From contig NC_079514.1 of NCBI RefSeq assembly GCF_000801105.2, positions 16,842,293 to 16,906,292 on the forward strand: DNA of 64,000 nt. Direction: 5' to 3'. The notes under the pieces were generated by a model that did no database searches, had not been told where the DNA came from, and saw only the letters and a program-made list of their open reading frames with translations. This document shows positions 46,458-58,718 of the stretch, piece after piece. The stretch is from Raphanus sativus (lineage: Eukaryota; Streptophyta; Magnoliopsida; Brassicales; Brassicaceae). Numbering within the stretch: position 1 is the stretch's first letter; every line of letters begins with the position of its first letter. The position numbers and the translations under genes are program-made.

Positions 46458-46646
46458 CAGTGGCGGAGGGAGAGAAGGAAGAAGGGTGGCAGCTGCCCCC
46501 TATGAATTATTGAAACTTTTTGAGTTTCTATTGATTATTTAAAATTTCTATGATTTTGATGGTCAAATTTCTTCTAATGCCCCCTATAAATTTAGATCCA
46601 AATCTTGTATTGCCCCGGGTGAGACCATTTTCTAGCTCCGCCACTG
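46458..46646. mobile_element. hAT MITE, 189 bp
   Basis: Perfect 11-bp inverted ends CAGTGGCGGAG / CTCCGCCACTG and an exact 8-bp target duplication GTTGCAGT (46450-46457 and 46647-46654). Confidence 0.9.
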
Positions 46647-46892
46647 GTTGCAGTGACACCAAAAATAGGGAAGAATAAAGAGATTTTAGAACATGAGCAT
46701 TGAGCATCTCTAACATAGTTATTCATAGTTAAGAATAAATAAAATAGCGAAAAGTAAGAGAAAATCGGTAGAACAATTCTTATTTGAGAGAGACTGCAAT
46801 TTTTGATGAGAAACTGATTCTCCACATCTCATTTATGCAGTGATTAGTTTTGTTAAAAATAAAGAAATAATATTACATAACTATGTATTGTG

Positions 46893-47873
46893 TGTGATTG
46901 ATTGGGATTTAACTTGCTACTTTATCTTTATTTGTTTTTAAATCTACATATCTAACTAATCACGATGTAGTTTTAGTTTTAAAATTTTAAGTTCTAGCAA
47001 AATTTTACCAATCAAGATGTAGATTTTTCTTTCAAAGTTACAGCAAAAAAAAAACTATTTTTCTATTTATTTTAGTTCAAAGTGCTACATCCCTGTTATT
47101 TAGATTGTAGAAATTTTAAATGAAAAAAACATATTTATTAGAAAAATTTAAAAACAGAAATTATCACTTAAGAAAAAGGAAAAATCAAACATCAAAGAAA
47201 GAAAACCCTAACTTTGTACAAAAATTAACTATATCAGATCCTGACATTGAAGCAAACTGTAAGCAAGGTGACAACCATCAAACAATGTTAGATGAAGAGA
47301 TTGAATAACCCGAAGATGTTCAAATGGTCGATTCTAGACAATACAAGGAAGATTTTCGTGACGAGATTACAATGAATTTATGGAATTTTTATAGGTAAAA
47401 TTTACTATTATTTCGATAGTGGTTTTACTATTATTAGATGGTTTTTATTATAAAATATTACGAGTGAGGTCTCCGCCATCACGAGTTCGAGCTCCGGCCA
47501 CAGTGGATTTAACATGGTTTCCGTTTGGCCTCCAAGACCTCTTTCGCCAGTTCCGGTTGGACGCGATAGAATAGTCGGACTAAGTGAGAGGTCTGCATAC
47601 CTGAATTATAAAAAAAAACTATTAAGTTTTTGGAGGTTTTAATAATATAATTTTTATATATTACATTAAAATACTATAACCAAAAATTTACATCTACAAT
47701 TTTTTAATATATTGCAAATCATGTTTTATTTTGATAAAATACAGCAAATAATTTATACCTACAGTCAACATAACAGCGAAAATCTATAACAACAAATTTA
47801 CAGATACAACCAAAACACCTACGACCTAATTTTTAAAACTAAATTTTTACAGTAACAGTCCAACCAATCACCC
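46893..47873. mobile_element. Non-autonomous DNA transposon, TGATTGGTT-ended family, copy 2
   Basis: Right end, reverse-complemented, GGGTGATTGGTTGGACTG; left end GTGATTGATTGGGAT. Internal CTACATCTTGATTGG-type repeats as in the copy at 895-1539. A SINE is nested inside (47461-47618). No clear target duplication. Confidence 0.5.
47461..47618 (+). mobile_element. tRNA-derived SINE, probably 5'-truncated
   Basis: The B-box-like sequence GAGTTCGAGCTCC sits near the start, an internal GC-rich body follows, and the end has a nine-A run (47610-47618). The A box is not obvious, so the 5' end may be missing. Confidence 0.55.
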
Positions 47874-48130
47874 ACATTAATATTTAAATTTTAAAATTTT
47901 TCAAGACATAAAATCTCTATCTTTCATACAAATTTTAAATTTTTTCTTGACATAAAATCTCTATCTTACATACAAATGTGAAAATATTATATAGTGGTTT
48001 AAAAGGCTGAATTAGTAGTTACAAACAACTTTTCACCACAAATACATACAAATATAAGTAATACAGGTATATGTATACAATTATACAAACAGCGTTATAT
48101 TATCTGGATCCAAATACACTATCGAAACCA

Positions 48131-48161
48131 ACCAATAAACATTTTTTTTTACCAATAAACA
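48131..48161 (-). repeat. Poly(T) insertion between 11-bp direct repeats
   Basis: ACCAATAAACA at 48131-48141 and 48151-48161, with nine T between. Confidence 0.45.
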
Positions 48162-48308
48162 AATTTAGTATGATGAATTGAAGAAAACAACTTTTAACAT
48201 TTTTTAATTTCACCGTGAAGAGAGAGAGAGCGAGAGAAAGAGCGTGAACCTCTGACACGTGTAACTCGAAGACGGAGAGAAAGAGAGGAGAGAGAATCAT
48301 TCTTAAGG

Positions 48309-51300
48309 TTAAGTAGCTTCAGAGGATAAGATCTCAAGTTCTGCCCACCAAAGAGGAGAGAGTCTGGGTGTAGCTTGTTCTGGAGAAATGTTGATTACTT
48401 GTTTCAGTTGTTCAAGAACATCTTTCATTGTAGGTCGTTGACTTTGGTCAATTCTCAGACAATGCCTTGCCACGTCACAGATCACTTCAAGGTCCTCTTC
48501 TTTAAACGCTGTTAATGTAGGATCAATCATATCTTTCAAATGATCACTCTCCAGATACTTTGATGCCTATAAGAAAACATAAAAATTGTTACATTAGTAA
48601 TGTAAATTTCAGAAAATTGATTTTACTTTGAATTTTGAGTATTATTACCCATTTCAGAATTGATCCTTCTTCATCTGAATCTGAGAGCCTTCCAGAGATA
48701 ATCTCAAGCATTAATACTCCAAAGCTATAGACATTAGTCTCTGGCTCAGCTAGTAATGGCAACGAAGCTTGATCTAAATCACCACTCATCGGTTTTCTCG
48801 ATTTAAGCCCGGTTTGTGAACTGAAAGCAACCTCTCCGACCTGCAAGAAGAAAAGCCTTTATTAGGTAATGAATCCATACCACAATTGAAATAGTTTTCC
48901 TGTCACGCAAGAAAACAAAATCATCAATTCAGTTTTGTTGTAGAGCAAGTAACCTTTGCTGCGTAATCATCGGTTAAGTAGATTCTTGATGAGACAAGTT
49001 TAGAGTGAGCGATTGGTGGATTAAGCTCGTGCATATATTGCAGACAATAAGCCGTTCCCATTATTATCCTCATCCTCGCGCTCCAGTCAAGATGCTCCAT
49101 TTCCTTGTCTGATCAAGAAGACAATGAAGATAGAGGCTGATGATAATAATAAAATTAAAATAATCTTGAAATGGAGACATACTAATATACGTTTATTACC
49201 GTGTAAATGTTCGAAAAGAGTTCCATTTGGAGCATATTCAAAAACCATCATCCTATTAAATGGTTCAGCTTCTTCACAGTATCCAATTAGATTGACAAAG
49301 TTCTTATGGTTGACTCTTGACATTGTATCAATCTGAAAATTTGAGCTCTCCAAAAGTTAATTCAATATTTTTGAAAAAAAGGCGAAAGAAATGAATCTTT
49401 ATAGTTACCTTTCTGCGGTAAGTCATTTCCATAGCTCTTGTCCATTCTCTAGTTTCTAGAACAGCGGTTGAAGCAACAGCAATCTCAACACCACTTGACA
49501 AAGTTCCTTTATAGACAGTGTACCCATCAAATGCTTCAATAATATTACTGAAATCTTCACAAGCTGTTTCTAGTTCAGACCGGTTTAGCTTCGGCACACC
49601 TGAAAAAAACATTTCTCACATTATGTCAAACCAAAAACAGAACCAAATAAAAAAGTTATTAAGACCATTTTTCTTACCAGTTACAAAAGCTTTCTGTAAC
49701 TGCCCACTTAAACCAGTCTTCCATGGACCTATACTCTTGACAGCTCTTTTCCGGCAGAAGAATATAACCCCTATTACTATCAACACCGCTACAAAAGCAG
49801 CAACGCCGATAACAACATACAACCAAACAGCAGTAGACCCTTTTCTTTCTTCTTCAAATTGCCTTGGAGGGTCAGAGCTTGTATTGTTGTTGTACTCAGC
49901 TGTTGGAGGAAGAGAAGGAGGGATCAATGGAGGTATCCTCTTCTTTGCAGTGGTTAACGCGGGAAAAGATCCGCTGCTTCTAGGAAACACTTTGGTTATA
50001 GTGTCAGGAGAAGGACTAGGAGAATCAGGTGCAGGTGCAGGCATAGCTGCTAAATTACTTGTTCCCTCTAGTAACTCACGCCTCTTGAGGATACTACTTT
50101 TATTCTGTAAAGAATCTACAAAAAGGAACACTCTGTTAGTTTGTATACGTTTCAAGTTTCAACCGTTTTTTTCTTATGTGCTTACTTGGGGGATAATTCA
50201 TGTCATAGTTCTTCCCTTGAGGTTCCCTTTGAAGCCTGAACAAACATAAACACAGAAAATCAGTAAGATTAAGGATAAAAAAATACAAATGTAACCGAGA
50301 TGATTTTATATATTTTGAAAAAAAAGAAGCTTTTATGTACATTCTTGAAGTTGCTTTAATCCGCAATACGAAAGCTTGTGCTTTGTTTAGTCTTAACAAT
50401 CTTCTCCTTGAAACACTGTCGAATGAATGAAGAAACTTTTTAATATTGTTCAAACATTTCACCATCTTAACATATCTGATGCAAAAAAAAAGGTGATTAC
50501 CAGTATCCAAGTTTTCTATTGACGCAGTCGAAGGCAGCATTGGAACCAGAAGACAGCTCTTTATGCTTGTTTAACTGGACTTTATATAGCGATTGAAGTC
50601 TCAGAAACTTTATCTTCATAAACCCCGCAAATTTGTTACCAGAAAGCAACCTGAATCCACCAAAAAAGCCAACGTTATCTTGTTTTGTCATAACACATTG
50701 ATTTGGTTTGATAAATCCTTTTAACTCACAAGTTCTCTGGTGTCAACATTTTGTTTAGTTCAGGTGGAACTACTCCGCTTAGCTTATTATCTCGTAAATC
50801 CAACAACTTCAGTTTTGGAAAAGTCCCAAATTCATTTGGAATGTGACCAAAGAGATTGTTCTTGGATAGTACTCTACAAAGAAAAACAAATAAGACTTAG
50901 TTTCTTGTTCTCATATTCCTTCAAGAAACAGAGTAAAAAGGTAAGTTAATAAAACCCTTACAGAGATGTTAATTCACTTAATTGACTAAGCTCAGGAGCT
51001 AAAGTTCCTCCCAAAGAACATCCACTAAGATTCCTACATAACAAAACCAAAATATTCATCAGAATTCAGAAATTGCGATAAGAATCACAAAGACACAATA
51101 TAAAAAGACAGGAACTTACACCATCTGGACTTTATTGTCGACACACGTTACACCAAACCAAGAACACATATGATCATCAGAAACATTCCAATTCGCAAGA
51201 GTTCCATGAGGATCAGAGTCCACTCTTTCCAGGAATTTCAACAGCACAAATCCTACAACACTTGAAAAACCCTTCAATAAAAAAATTCAAAAAGAAGACG

Positions 51301-51425
51301 AAATTGTTAAAACATTGAGAATTACCTTCGGAGCCGAGGGATAACGAGGAACGAGACTGAAGGGTAATGATCAAGAACATGAAGCAAGAGAATTGAAATC
51401 CAATAGGATTCCATCGACAACCCAT
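48309..51425 (-). CDS. MDIS1: LRR receptor-like pseudokinase MDIS1 (At5g45840-type)
   Basis: Thirteen exons (51326-51425, 51120-51252, 50962-51033, 50730-50873, 50501-50650, 50341-50415, 50186-50235, 49678-50115, 49409-49599, 49200-49332, 48954-49108, 48649-48840, 48309-48566) join at GT-AG sites without a frame break to 696 residues. Layout: signal peptide (about 1-30); LRRNT with WNVSDDHMCSWFGVTC; three to four LRRs, one on a 72-bp and two on a 144-bp exon; a Pro/Ser-rich stalk; membrane segment about 338-362 followed by RKR; kinase-like domain about 400-670. The VAxK lysine is missing (EIAVAST), HRD is replaced (IAHSKLVSS) and DFG is absent, so it is a pseudokinase. In Arabidopsis MDIS1 acts with MIK1/MIK2 on pollen tubes as a receptor for the female attractant LURE1. 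The C-terminus LSPLWWAELEILSSEAT is as I recall for that protein. Confidence 0.9.
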
Positions 51426-52627
51426 TTTAGCTATACAAAATAGCCAGATTTTTTTTTCCTAATGAACAAATAAAGGAATAATAAAAATATTCCAAACTTT
51501 ACAGAATCCTCGGCAAGAGGAGAACGACGAGGTTGGTGACTGGATAATGAGGGTCTCTCATTGTTTGCACAAAACCCTAATCATCAAAAAGTGTTTATTT
51601 CCAATAAAAATTAACAACTCGTGAAATTATCTTCTTCTCTTCAATCTTTTTAAATACCTGGAAAAAAGCCAACAAAAAACAAAAATAAAAACTTGAACAA
51701 AAAGTATGAAACAATTGACAAAAAAGTATGAAAGAGTAATTATTTTTAGAAAAGGAATAAGAATAACCCTCTTGAAGAAGCAATGTGAAGAAAACATGGA
51801 ACCCACAAAATGTTCCAAAAACATTACAGATTACGTACACAAAACCAAATAAATAATCAGGAAAAACAAATTTACCATAAAGAAGAAACTTCTTAACCAA
51901 GAAATGCTAGGGTTTGAGAAATCAATCACTTAAAAATTCCCCCACAACGCGAAAATGATTTCTTAAAAACTAAAAAGTAGGTAGAATTTAATTTAATAGA
52001 TATTGAATTATATTGTATGGTTTGTTCTTGAACTTGACCTCGTTTTTGCAGGATGATGATGATGATCTCAGAGTTTTCTCTCTTCGACCATCTTTGGTCT
52101 CTCCAGGGCCAAAGGGTGGTGGGTTCTCTCTCTTCTTCCTCCCCCTTTCCTTTCTCTTCTTCTCTCTCTTTGAGAATCTTTTTTTTTCCTATTTTCTATT
52201 TCTTTTTTAACAATTTTCCCCCACAAACTGCCTCTGTTTTTTTTTTCTTCTTGAAATTTTCCTTTAATGAGTAAGTCCTATTAACTTCCTTTAGGTTTTT
52301 CATAATTATAGAAATGTGCGTACGCATAAATATAATTATTGACATCATGTTTCCAAAAATTAGAGAAAACAATAGATCATTCCCAAAGTTAAGCAAAAAA
52401 AAAAAATCATTCATTTCGCCTTTGTTCCTTCCCGTTAATCAAGTAAACATATATATGGCGGGTAATATTACTAGAAAATTAATCAAGATCTATCTATTTT
52501 GTTCATATGGGTCCTTTTTTTTGAAAAGGGTTCATATGGGTCCTGCTATCTTCAAACTATTACATTACTTTTTTAAACTGTTTATTTTCATTTTATCAAT
52601 CGTTGACTTAGGACTACGTGTTAGATA
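51426..52627 (-). promoter_or_regulatory. MDIS1 upstream region
   Basis: Contains AAAACCCTAAT (51572-51582) and CTAGGGTTTGAG (51908-51919), telo-box-like motifs that occur near plant transcription starts. T-rich tracts at 52170-52260. One retroposition footprint at 52501-52544. No further gene was supported. Confidence 0.35.
52501..52544 (-). repeat. Retroposition footprint with 15-bp direct repeats
   Basis: GTTCATATGGGTCCT at 52501-52515 and 52530-52544 flanks 14 bp that on the minus strand read CCTTTTCAAAAAAA. Confidence 0.6.
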
Positions 52628-54531
52628 TCTATACTATTAAAGTAAAATACCTAATAGGTATTTACCCTGGTTTTTGAAGTTAATTACAATGGTATGCCAT
52701 TGTATCTTTTACTAAACATATTCATTAAAGATATAATTAAATGACAAGATATTTATAGGATCCACTGCCTATATTTACGTCCCTTTCATTTAAATCATAC
52801 TATTAATTATCATTTGTAGAACATAATTATATTTTTACCACAGTACAGTTATACTGCCGTGAATATAGAAGTTGTATAAATCATTAATCATTAAATACAA
52901 ACCTATATAAATCTACCAGCAAATCAATGTTACTTATAAGTCCTCCACCATTCACCACTAATCGTCATATATAAGTCTAAAGATCTATGTTGTTTGCATG
53001 AGTATAAGTTGTCCACTTTAACCATTAGCTACCAAATATATACTTATAACCTATGTGAATAAGTTTTTTTTTTTTTTTTTGAGAAAAGCTATGTAAATAA
53101 GTTACGTGGTACATAGCACATATATTTATCAATTAAATCCTGTTAATATAAAGCTATATGATTTGAATCTTTTATCTTATGATTGGTAGAAGGGGAACAA
53201 AATAATAGTATGCTAATATTATAAATATATTATCTTATTCACTTTCCAAAATAAACCTTTTAAGTTTTAAACAATGTTTTCGAGATTCATTACTTTGTTA
53301 ATGAAAATATTATCAGTTATCTACTTATACGTGAATATAATGAAATTTTAAATGAAAATATTATAAGTATTTATTTCGTGAACATGGTGATAAAAAATAT
53401 ATGCAAATTGTTTAAATGATTATAAATAAAAAATATCAACCTTTAATATATTTTAAAAATTTATTAATGAATTAAAAAAATTTATATGGTAACACTATTT
53501 TGTTTATCGTGGTATCTTAGCCTCCATTTTTAACAACTATTATGATAAAAATTGCATCGACTAAAAAACATTGGTTAAAATTCCTACGATTAAAACCTAT
53601 ACAATTTGAATATTATGTCTTATGATTAGTAGAATGATACAAAATAATAAATTTAGCGTAGTATTAATGTGATAGTATATAAAAGAAATAAAATAGGTAT
53701 GCTAAACATTTTTAAAACAAATGTCAAAATTTTCATAAAATTTATTTAAAAATAAATAAGTTAAAACATTTTTAATAAAAATATACTTCCAATTTAATTT
53801 AAAAATTGAAAATTAATTTTGAATTTTACTGAAAATATTTTACATGCTTATAACATAAATTTTACGAGTTTAAATGAGCAACTTTATTGAATTTAAAAAA
53901 TTAAAAAGTCTAAACTATCTCAGGTTTAAGTGGAGCAGGTCCTAAATGAGATGAATCTAACTTTATAAATCTTAAATTTCACATGTAGTGTCAGGAATCA
54001 ACCGTCTTTCGTTGTTCATATGGATACAGAGTTACCCGTTTGGTTTACAAAGTTAATATGACTCTGTTTATGTTGATGACAAAAAAATCTTAAACTTTAG
54101 GTTTAAGAAATCATATATTAACAATATGTCACTATAAAATATTTCTTAAAAAGGAAGAAATACATACACTATATTGTTATAAAACCTTTTTTAAAATAAT
54201 TATACTGTTATAGGCATCGACAAATAGTAACAAACAATATTAAATATAAATTAAATGATGATAAATAGCTAGAAGATAATAAACACATATGTATATATAA
54301 AATATTCACAAAACAAAAATGATTGTTACATCAATCAACTAATTAACTAATCAAATTTGGGAATATATTTAAAATAATTTATTGTACCAATCAAAAAGCC
54401 AAAATAGTAACTATATATATATATATATATATAGAAAATATAAAATATAAAATTTTAATATTTAAAACAATAGGTTATTTATAGAAAATTTTAAATTAAA
54501 TTTTCCATTCAAAGCGCGGATAAAAATCTAG
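52628..54531 (+). mobile_element. Helitron H8 (non-autonomous)
   Basis: A|TCTATACTATTAAAGTAA start at 52628 and GCGCGGATAAAAATCTAG|T end at 54531. The left half of the terminal hairpin is mutated. It carries a retroposition footprint (53051-53103) and an (AT)n microsatellite at about 54412-54433. No helicase gene. Confidence 0.7.
53051..53103 (-). repeat. Retroposition footprint with 15-bp direct repeats inside H8
   Basis: CTATGTGAATAAGTT (53051-53065) and CTATGTAAATAAGTT (53089-53103) flank about 15 T and GAGAAAAG; on the minus strand the insert reads CTTTTCTC followed by the A run. Confidence 0.6.
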
Positions 54532-54757
54532 TTCCTTTGTTATATTAACTGTAGTTTTAGATTTACGTGCAAAGATTAAAAAATTATTTATTTTTGTATA
54601 TTTTATATATAAATACTATTGCTTATACATACACCTATTCATATTTGAACCCAAAAAATTACACCGGTGAAAAAGTTAATAATTTTGCATAAAAATGCTG
54701 AAATAGCACTTATGTTGCAATGAAAAATTTTGGACAATTAATACAAAACGGAGGGAG
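54532..54757. mobile_element. Stowaway-type MITE, left end eroded
   Basis: The right end reads AAAACGGAGGGAG followed by TA (54758-54759). Near the left, TGTAGTTTTAGATTTACGTG and CAAAGATTAAAAAA resemble the MITE at 25192. The left terminus touches the Helitron H8 CTAG end and no longer shows CTCCCTC. Confidence 0.55.
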
Positions 54758-54759
54758 TA

Positions 54760-55554
54760 TCAACTAAGAAGTCAATTAATTGGCACCGTTGGATAGCTCC
54801 TTAATGTGGGTGACCAACGGTTAGAAGTTTAGTGACCTGGCATATATAGTGAACGCTGGCATATATAGTGAACGCAGTTACGTGAATGATACTCACTTTG
54901 TAGTACATGCCAGCAACTACTTTTTTGAATTATTTTTTTCTTTAATTAGTCAACCTTAGTTATTTTTCTCGATAGAGTAATTTGCGGTTCAATTGAATAA
55001 TTAAAATATTAAATAATGGTGCTACTAGCTGGAATTAAGGCTAGATATTTTATTCTTTAAATTTGATTTGATTCGTTATTTGTTTCGATTCGATTGAAAA
55101 TTTTGTATTTTCGTAAGTTTTTGGAACAAAACAAAATATCCGTTAAAAAGAAACAAATCATTAATATTAGAAACTTCAGGGACATATATCCGATATGCTC
55201 TATTTTAATAAAAATAGAAGTATATCTACAATTAAATAGAAATTTAATTTTATATAATTATTATTTTAACATATAATTTTAACGATTTCATTTACAAAAT
55301 TACTGATAAAAATATTAAATTAAGAAAGAAATATAAAATCTTTATACAAAATATTTTTTTTCTTAATATGAGGTTTTATAAGAAAATTAATTAATTTTAA
55401 AATTATGGAACATATTTTTCACAAATTTTTACTTTTTATTTATATTATGTAAAATATATTTTCATGAACAAACTTGTATAGTGTTTAAAAAAGTTACTTG
55501 TATTGAATAAAATAGGTGTAATATTTGAAATATTTTGGATATTCAAAAATTGAA
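54760..55554. other. Intergenic DNA, nothing recognised
   Basis: AT-rich spacer. A 19-bp direct duplication GGCATATATAGTGAACGC occurs at about 54839-54876. No gene was supported. Confidence 0.4.
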
Positions 55555-57681
55555 TCAATACTATTAAAACAGAAGGCACTTTCTTGAGGTATCCTTCTGT
55601 TTCAGCAATATTTACAAATCTGTGCCACTGGAATATTTTAAACCTATGAGTTTTATTAAATTCTGTTTTTCTAATTTTTCTTTTATTTTTCTCGCAACGA
55701 CAATTAGGTTTCTCCGTTATGATCTGAATTCCAAGGATCGTATGTTTGAGAAAGATGCGATCGATTTGTCTTCTTTTACAAATCGATGAAAGGAAATAAC
55801 ATCAAGAATCAAAAACGGCTGTTTCCAAGGAAAGGAGTGATACAGATCAAGATGTTGATTTCGATTTCAGGGCATCTTACTATGGATTCATGCATTGTTG
55901 CCATAGAACCATCAAGGAAGTTTTCATTGTTTGATGTTATGGATCCAGAAAGGTTTTGATTGGATTTTCAAACTTTGGTTTACATTTTGACTGGTTTTTA
56001 TTGCCTCATTATGCAGATATTGGGGATTTGATCTTCGCAGGATTTGGTTATTTTCGAAGTTCTGTATTTGGAACAGAGGTCTTCACACTCTGTATTTGCC
56101 AGAAACGGCCAAAGCCGCAGGTCTCAACTATCTGCAAAAGTCTGTGCTTCTTCCTCGATCATCAGTTATGATGAACTTTTTTTTTCAGTCCGTGGTTTAA
56201 GGTTACCTTTGACTTTGCTATTCATAATTTATTTGAACAAGATGTTATTGAGTATTTTTCAAGTTGGTGAGGGGTGAAAGTTCATGTTCTTCATTTTCTA
56301 GGTTGAGATCGTTTGCAAAGTTTTTATAAATTGTATTCTGTTTTGGTGGTGATAGTAACAGAGCTACTGAAACTACGTTACGGAAACATTCAGAGTTCAC
56401 TACTGGAACAAGAAAGGTACACATTTAATTGCTAGAAGTCATAAAGATTGGGTTTCTTTGATACAAAGTCAAAATCCATGAGCTTTAGTTTGGATCTCGC
56501 TATTTTTGGGAAAGAATGATGTAGATTTGACGATGTATCAGGATTGTACTCTGGTAAAACACAAATGGTGTTTAAATGTTTCAATACGAGTCTGGGTTCT
56601 CTAAAGGAATCATACAAGGTCGGTTATGGTTATGGGTTGTTGTTTTAGAATGGAACATATGTATATTGTAGTTGCTCGGAATAATATAGTTCTGGAGTGG
56701 TTTATCTGTAGGGAATCTCAGTATGTAAGTTATTGGAGTTGTCACGTTAAGGTCTGCTCTAGGTTACGGCCTTTTGGCCTTTATTTATCAAACTATACAC
56801 TTGGTCTTTTTGAGTGCTCATATATGGTTCTGGATGGGTTTAAAAAGCTTCCAGTTTCATTCATTCTGTCAAGTTAAATACACTCTAAGAAGTGCTTAAG
56901 CCAAAACCACCACAGGAAAGAAGGAGTTCATTGAGATGGGAAATGAGTCGGTTGCTCTCTGGTCTACTTTAAAAAATTTCAAGCAATTTGGTAAATGGTG
57001 GTTGCAGAGTACTATAATAGCTATCTGATGCTATAGCTCACTCTAATCTAATCTTATTTTTTTCATTGTAGTCAAGTAGTTATCTTTTCACTGGAGTCAA
57101 GTCGCTTTTTGATTGGTACTGAAATTACATATTTAAATTATTGGTTTGTTTTGACCAAAACGAAAAAAACAAACTAAAATTATGATCCGACTTCAACTTT
57201 CAAACCATATCTTATTTAAGTTTCAAATATTATTTTATTCAAATTAAAATATATAACTGTATATAAATTTTGATAATATATAAAAAAATTATTATAAATA
57301 TATTTTATATATTTTATAATAACTAAATTAAAGAATTATGGTTTAAAAAATATAATCTGCGGATAACCGCAAAATTAAGTAGAGCGGGTACAAAATTATT
57401 TGTTTGCGGGTTGTACAGGTCAAATTTTTTGACCAAAACAAAATTGAAATCCGCGGGTTGGCGGGTCAGCGGGCCGGGTTCGATCCACGACCCATCCCTA
57501 ACCGAACATATACCAGATCAATTTTTAAATTGCCATTATTTAATAAAATATATTTTAATTAAGATTTACAAACAAATATGATTACAAAAAACATATGAAT
57601 ATAATTACAAAGAAAACATAAATATGAAACCTAATTTTTTTAAAAATATACCCGTCCTTTTAAGGACGGGTCAGAATCTAG
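55555..57681 (+). mobile_element. Helitron H9 (non-autonomous)
   Basis: A|TCAATACTATTAAAACAG start at 55555. The 3' hairpin CCCGTCCTTTTAAGGACGGG (57650-57669), TCAGAAT and CTAG at 57678-57681, followed by T. The middle (about 55690-57000) is less AT-rich and transcribed-looking but holds no recognisable protein or gene fragment. Confidence 0.75.
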
Positions 57682-58140
57682 TATTCATTATTTTCTGAAA
57701 TAAATCAAACCAGGAAATCGGATTTCCGTAAACTATAAAACAAATCACATATAATAAAATTTTCCAGTACATTTGTATGATTGGCCTTTTCCACTTGGGA
57801 AGAATGTTGGGATTTGTTGGAATTCATAAAGAATTAGCTAGAATTTTACCACATCAATCATTAGTTGGGCTTTAAGAGAGGCTTCGTAACTTTTTGCCCG
57901 ATAAATTAGTTTATTAAAAAAAACATTATCACGTTTTATTTTTTTACAAATTCAAAATTCATATAGAACAAAATTATTTATTTGATATGATAGTTAAAAC
58001 AAAAAATTAGTATTAACAAATCAATACTAGTAAAAAAGATCATGACCAATTGAGAAAAGTTATGTCCAATTATTATTATTATTTATTTAAAGATAAAATT
58101 AAGTAGAATATATTTTAATTAAAATATATAGATAGATATA
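57682..58140. other. Intergenic DNA, nothing recognised
   Basis: AT-rich spacer between Helitron H9 and the large MULE. Confidence 0.4.
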
Positions 58141-58718
58141 AGGGCTTATTGCAAAAGTGACTCAAAACTTGAATTCAAACAGAAAACTAACCTTTTCTTT
58201 TGACTCATTTTTTTTTGAGTTTTTAACCCCACATCTGCATTTTATCTACGAAAATGCCATTAACCCTTTTTTTTTTTTTTTCGAAAATGGCTTCTTTACT
58301 GTCTCAACCTCATTTTCTTCAAGTATTTACAATATTGCCACTGCCATGAATAGTGGGAACAACCTTGTACGAACTGTTGGAGCTTTTAATGCCCTTTAAT
58401 GCACGTAAATCTCTTTACACTCTCTCTGTTTCAATTGTTATGAAACTAAAAACAACATTTCTTTCACTTTCTCTCCATATTCATCCAAAAAACTGAAGCT
58501 TTTGATTCAAAAATGTTTGGAGCCATATTTCTTTCGTTTTGACTACGGTTGCTTTCGTTTGAGGTCTGGGTGGTTGGAGGAAGACCCTGTGTGCAAACAA
58601 AGTCATCTCACCTAGTTTAAGGTACGAATTTGAATTTTTTCAAAATCTGTTCGCGTAGAAGACTTACAAGTAAGTCATCTGTATGTAGAAGACTTACTGA
58701 TGAGTCTTCTGGTCAAAC

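Noticed and set aside
49518..50249. 243-codon plus-strand frame
   Set aside because: It lies antisense to MDIS1 exons and introns; the MDIS1 exon structure explains the sequence.
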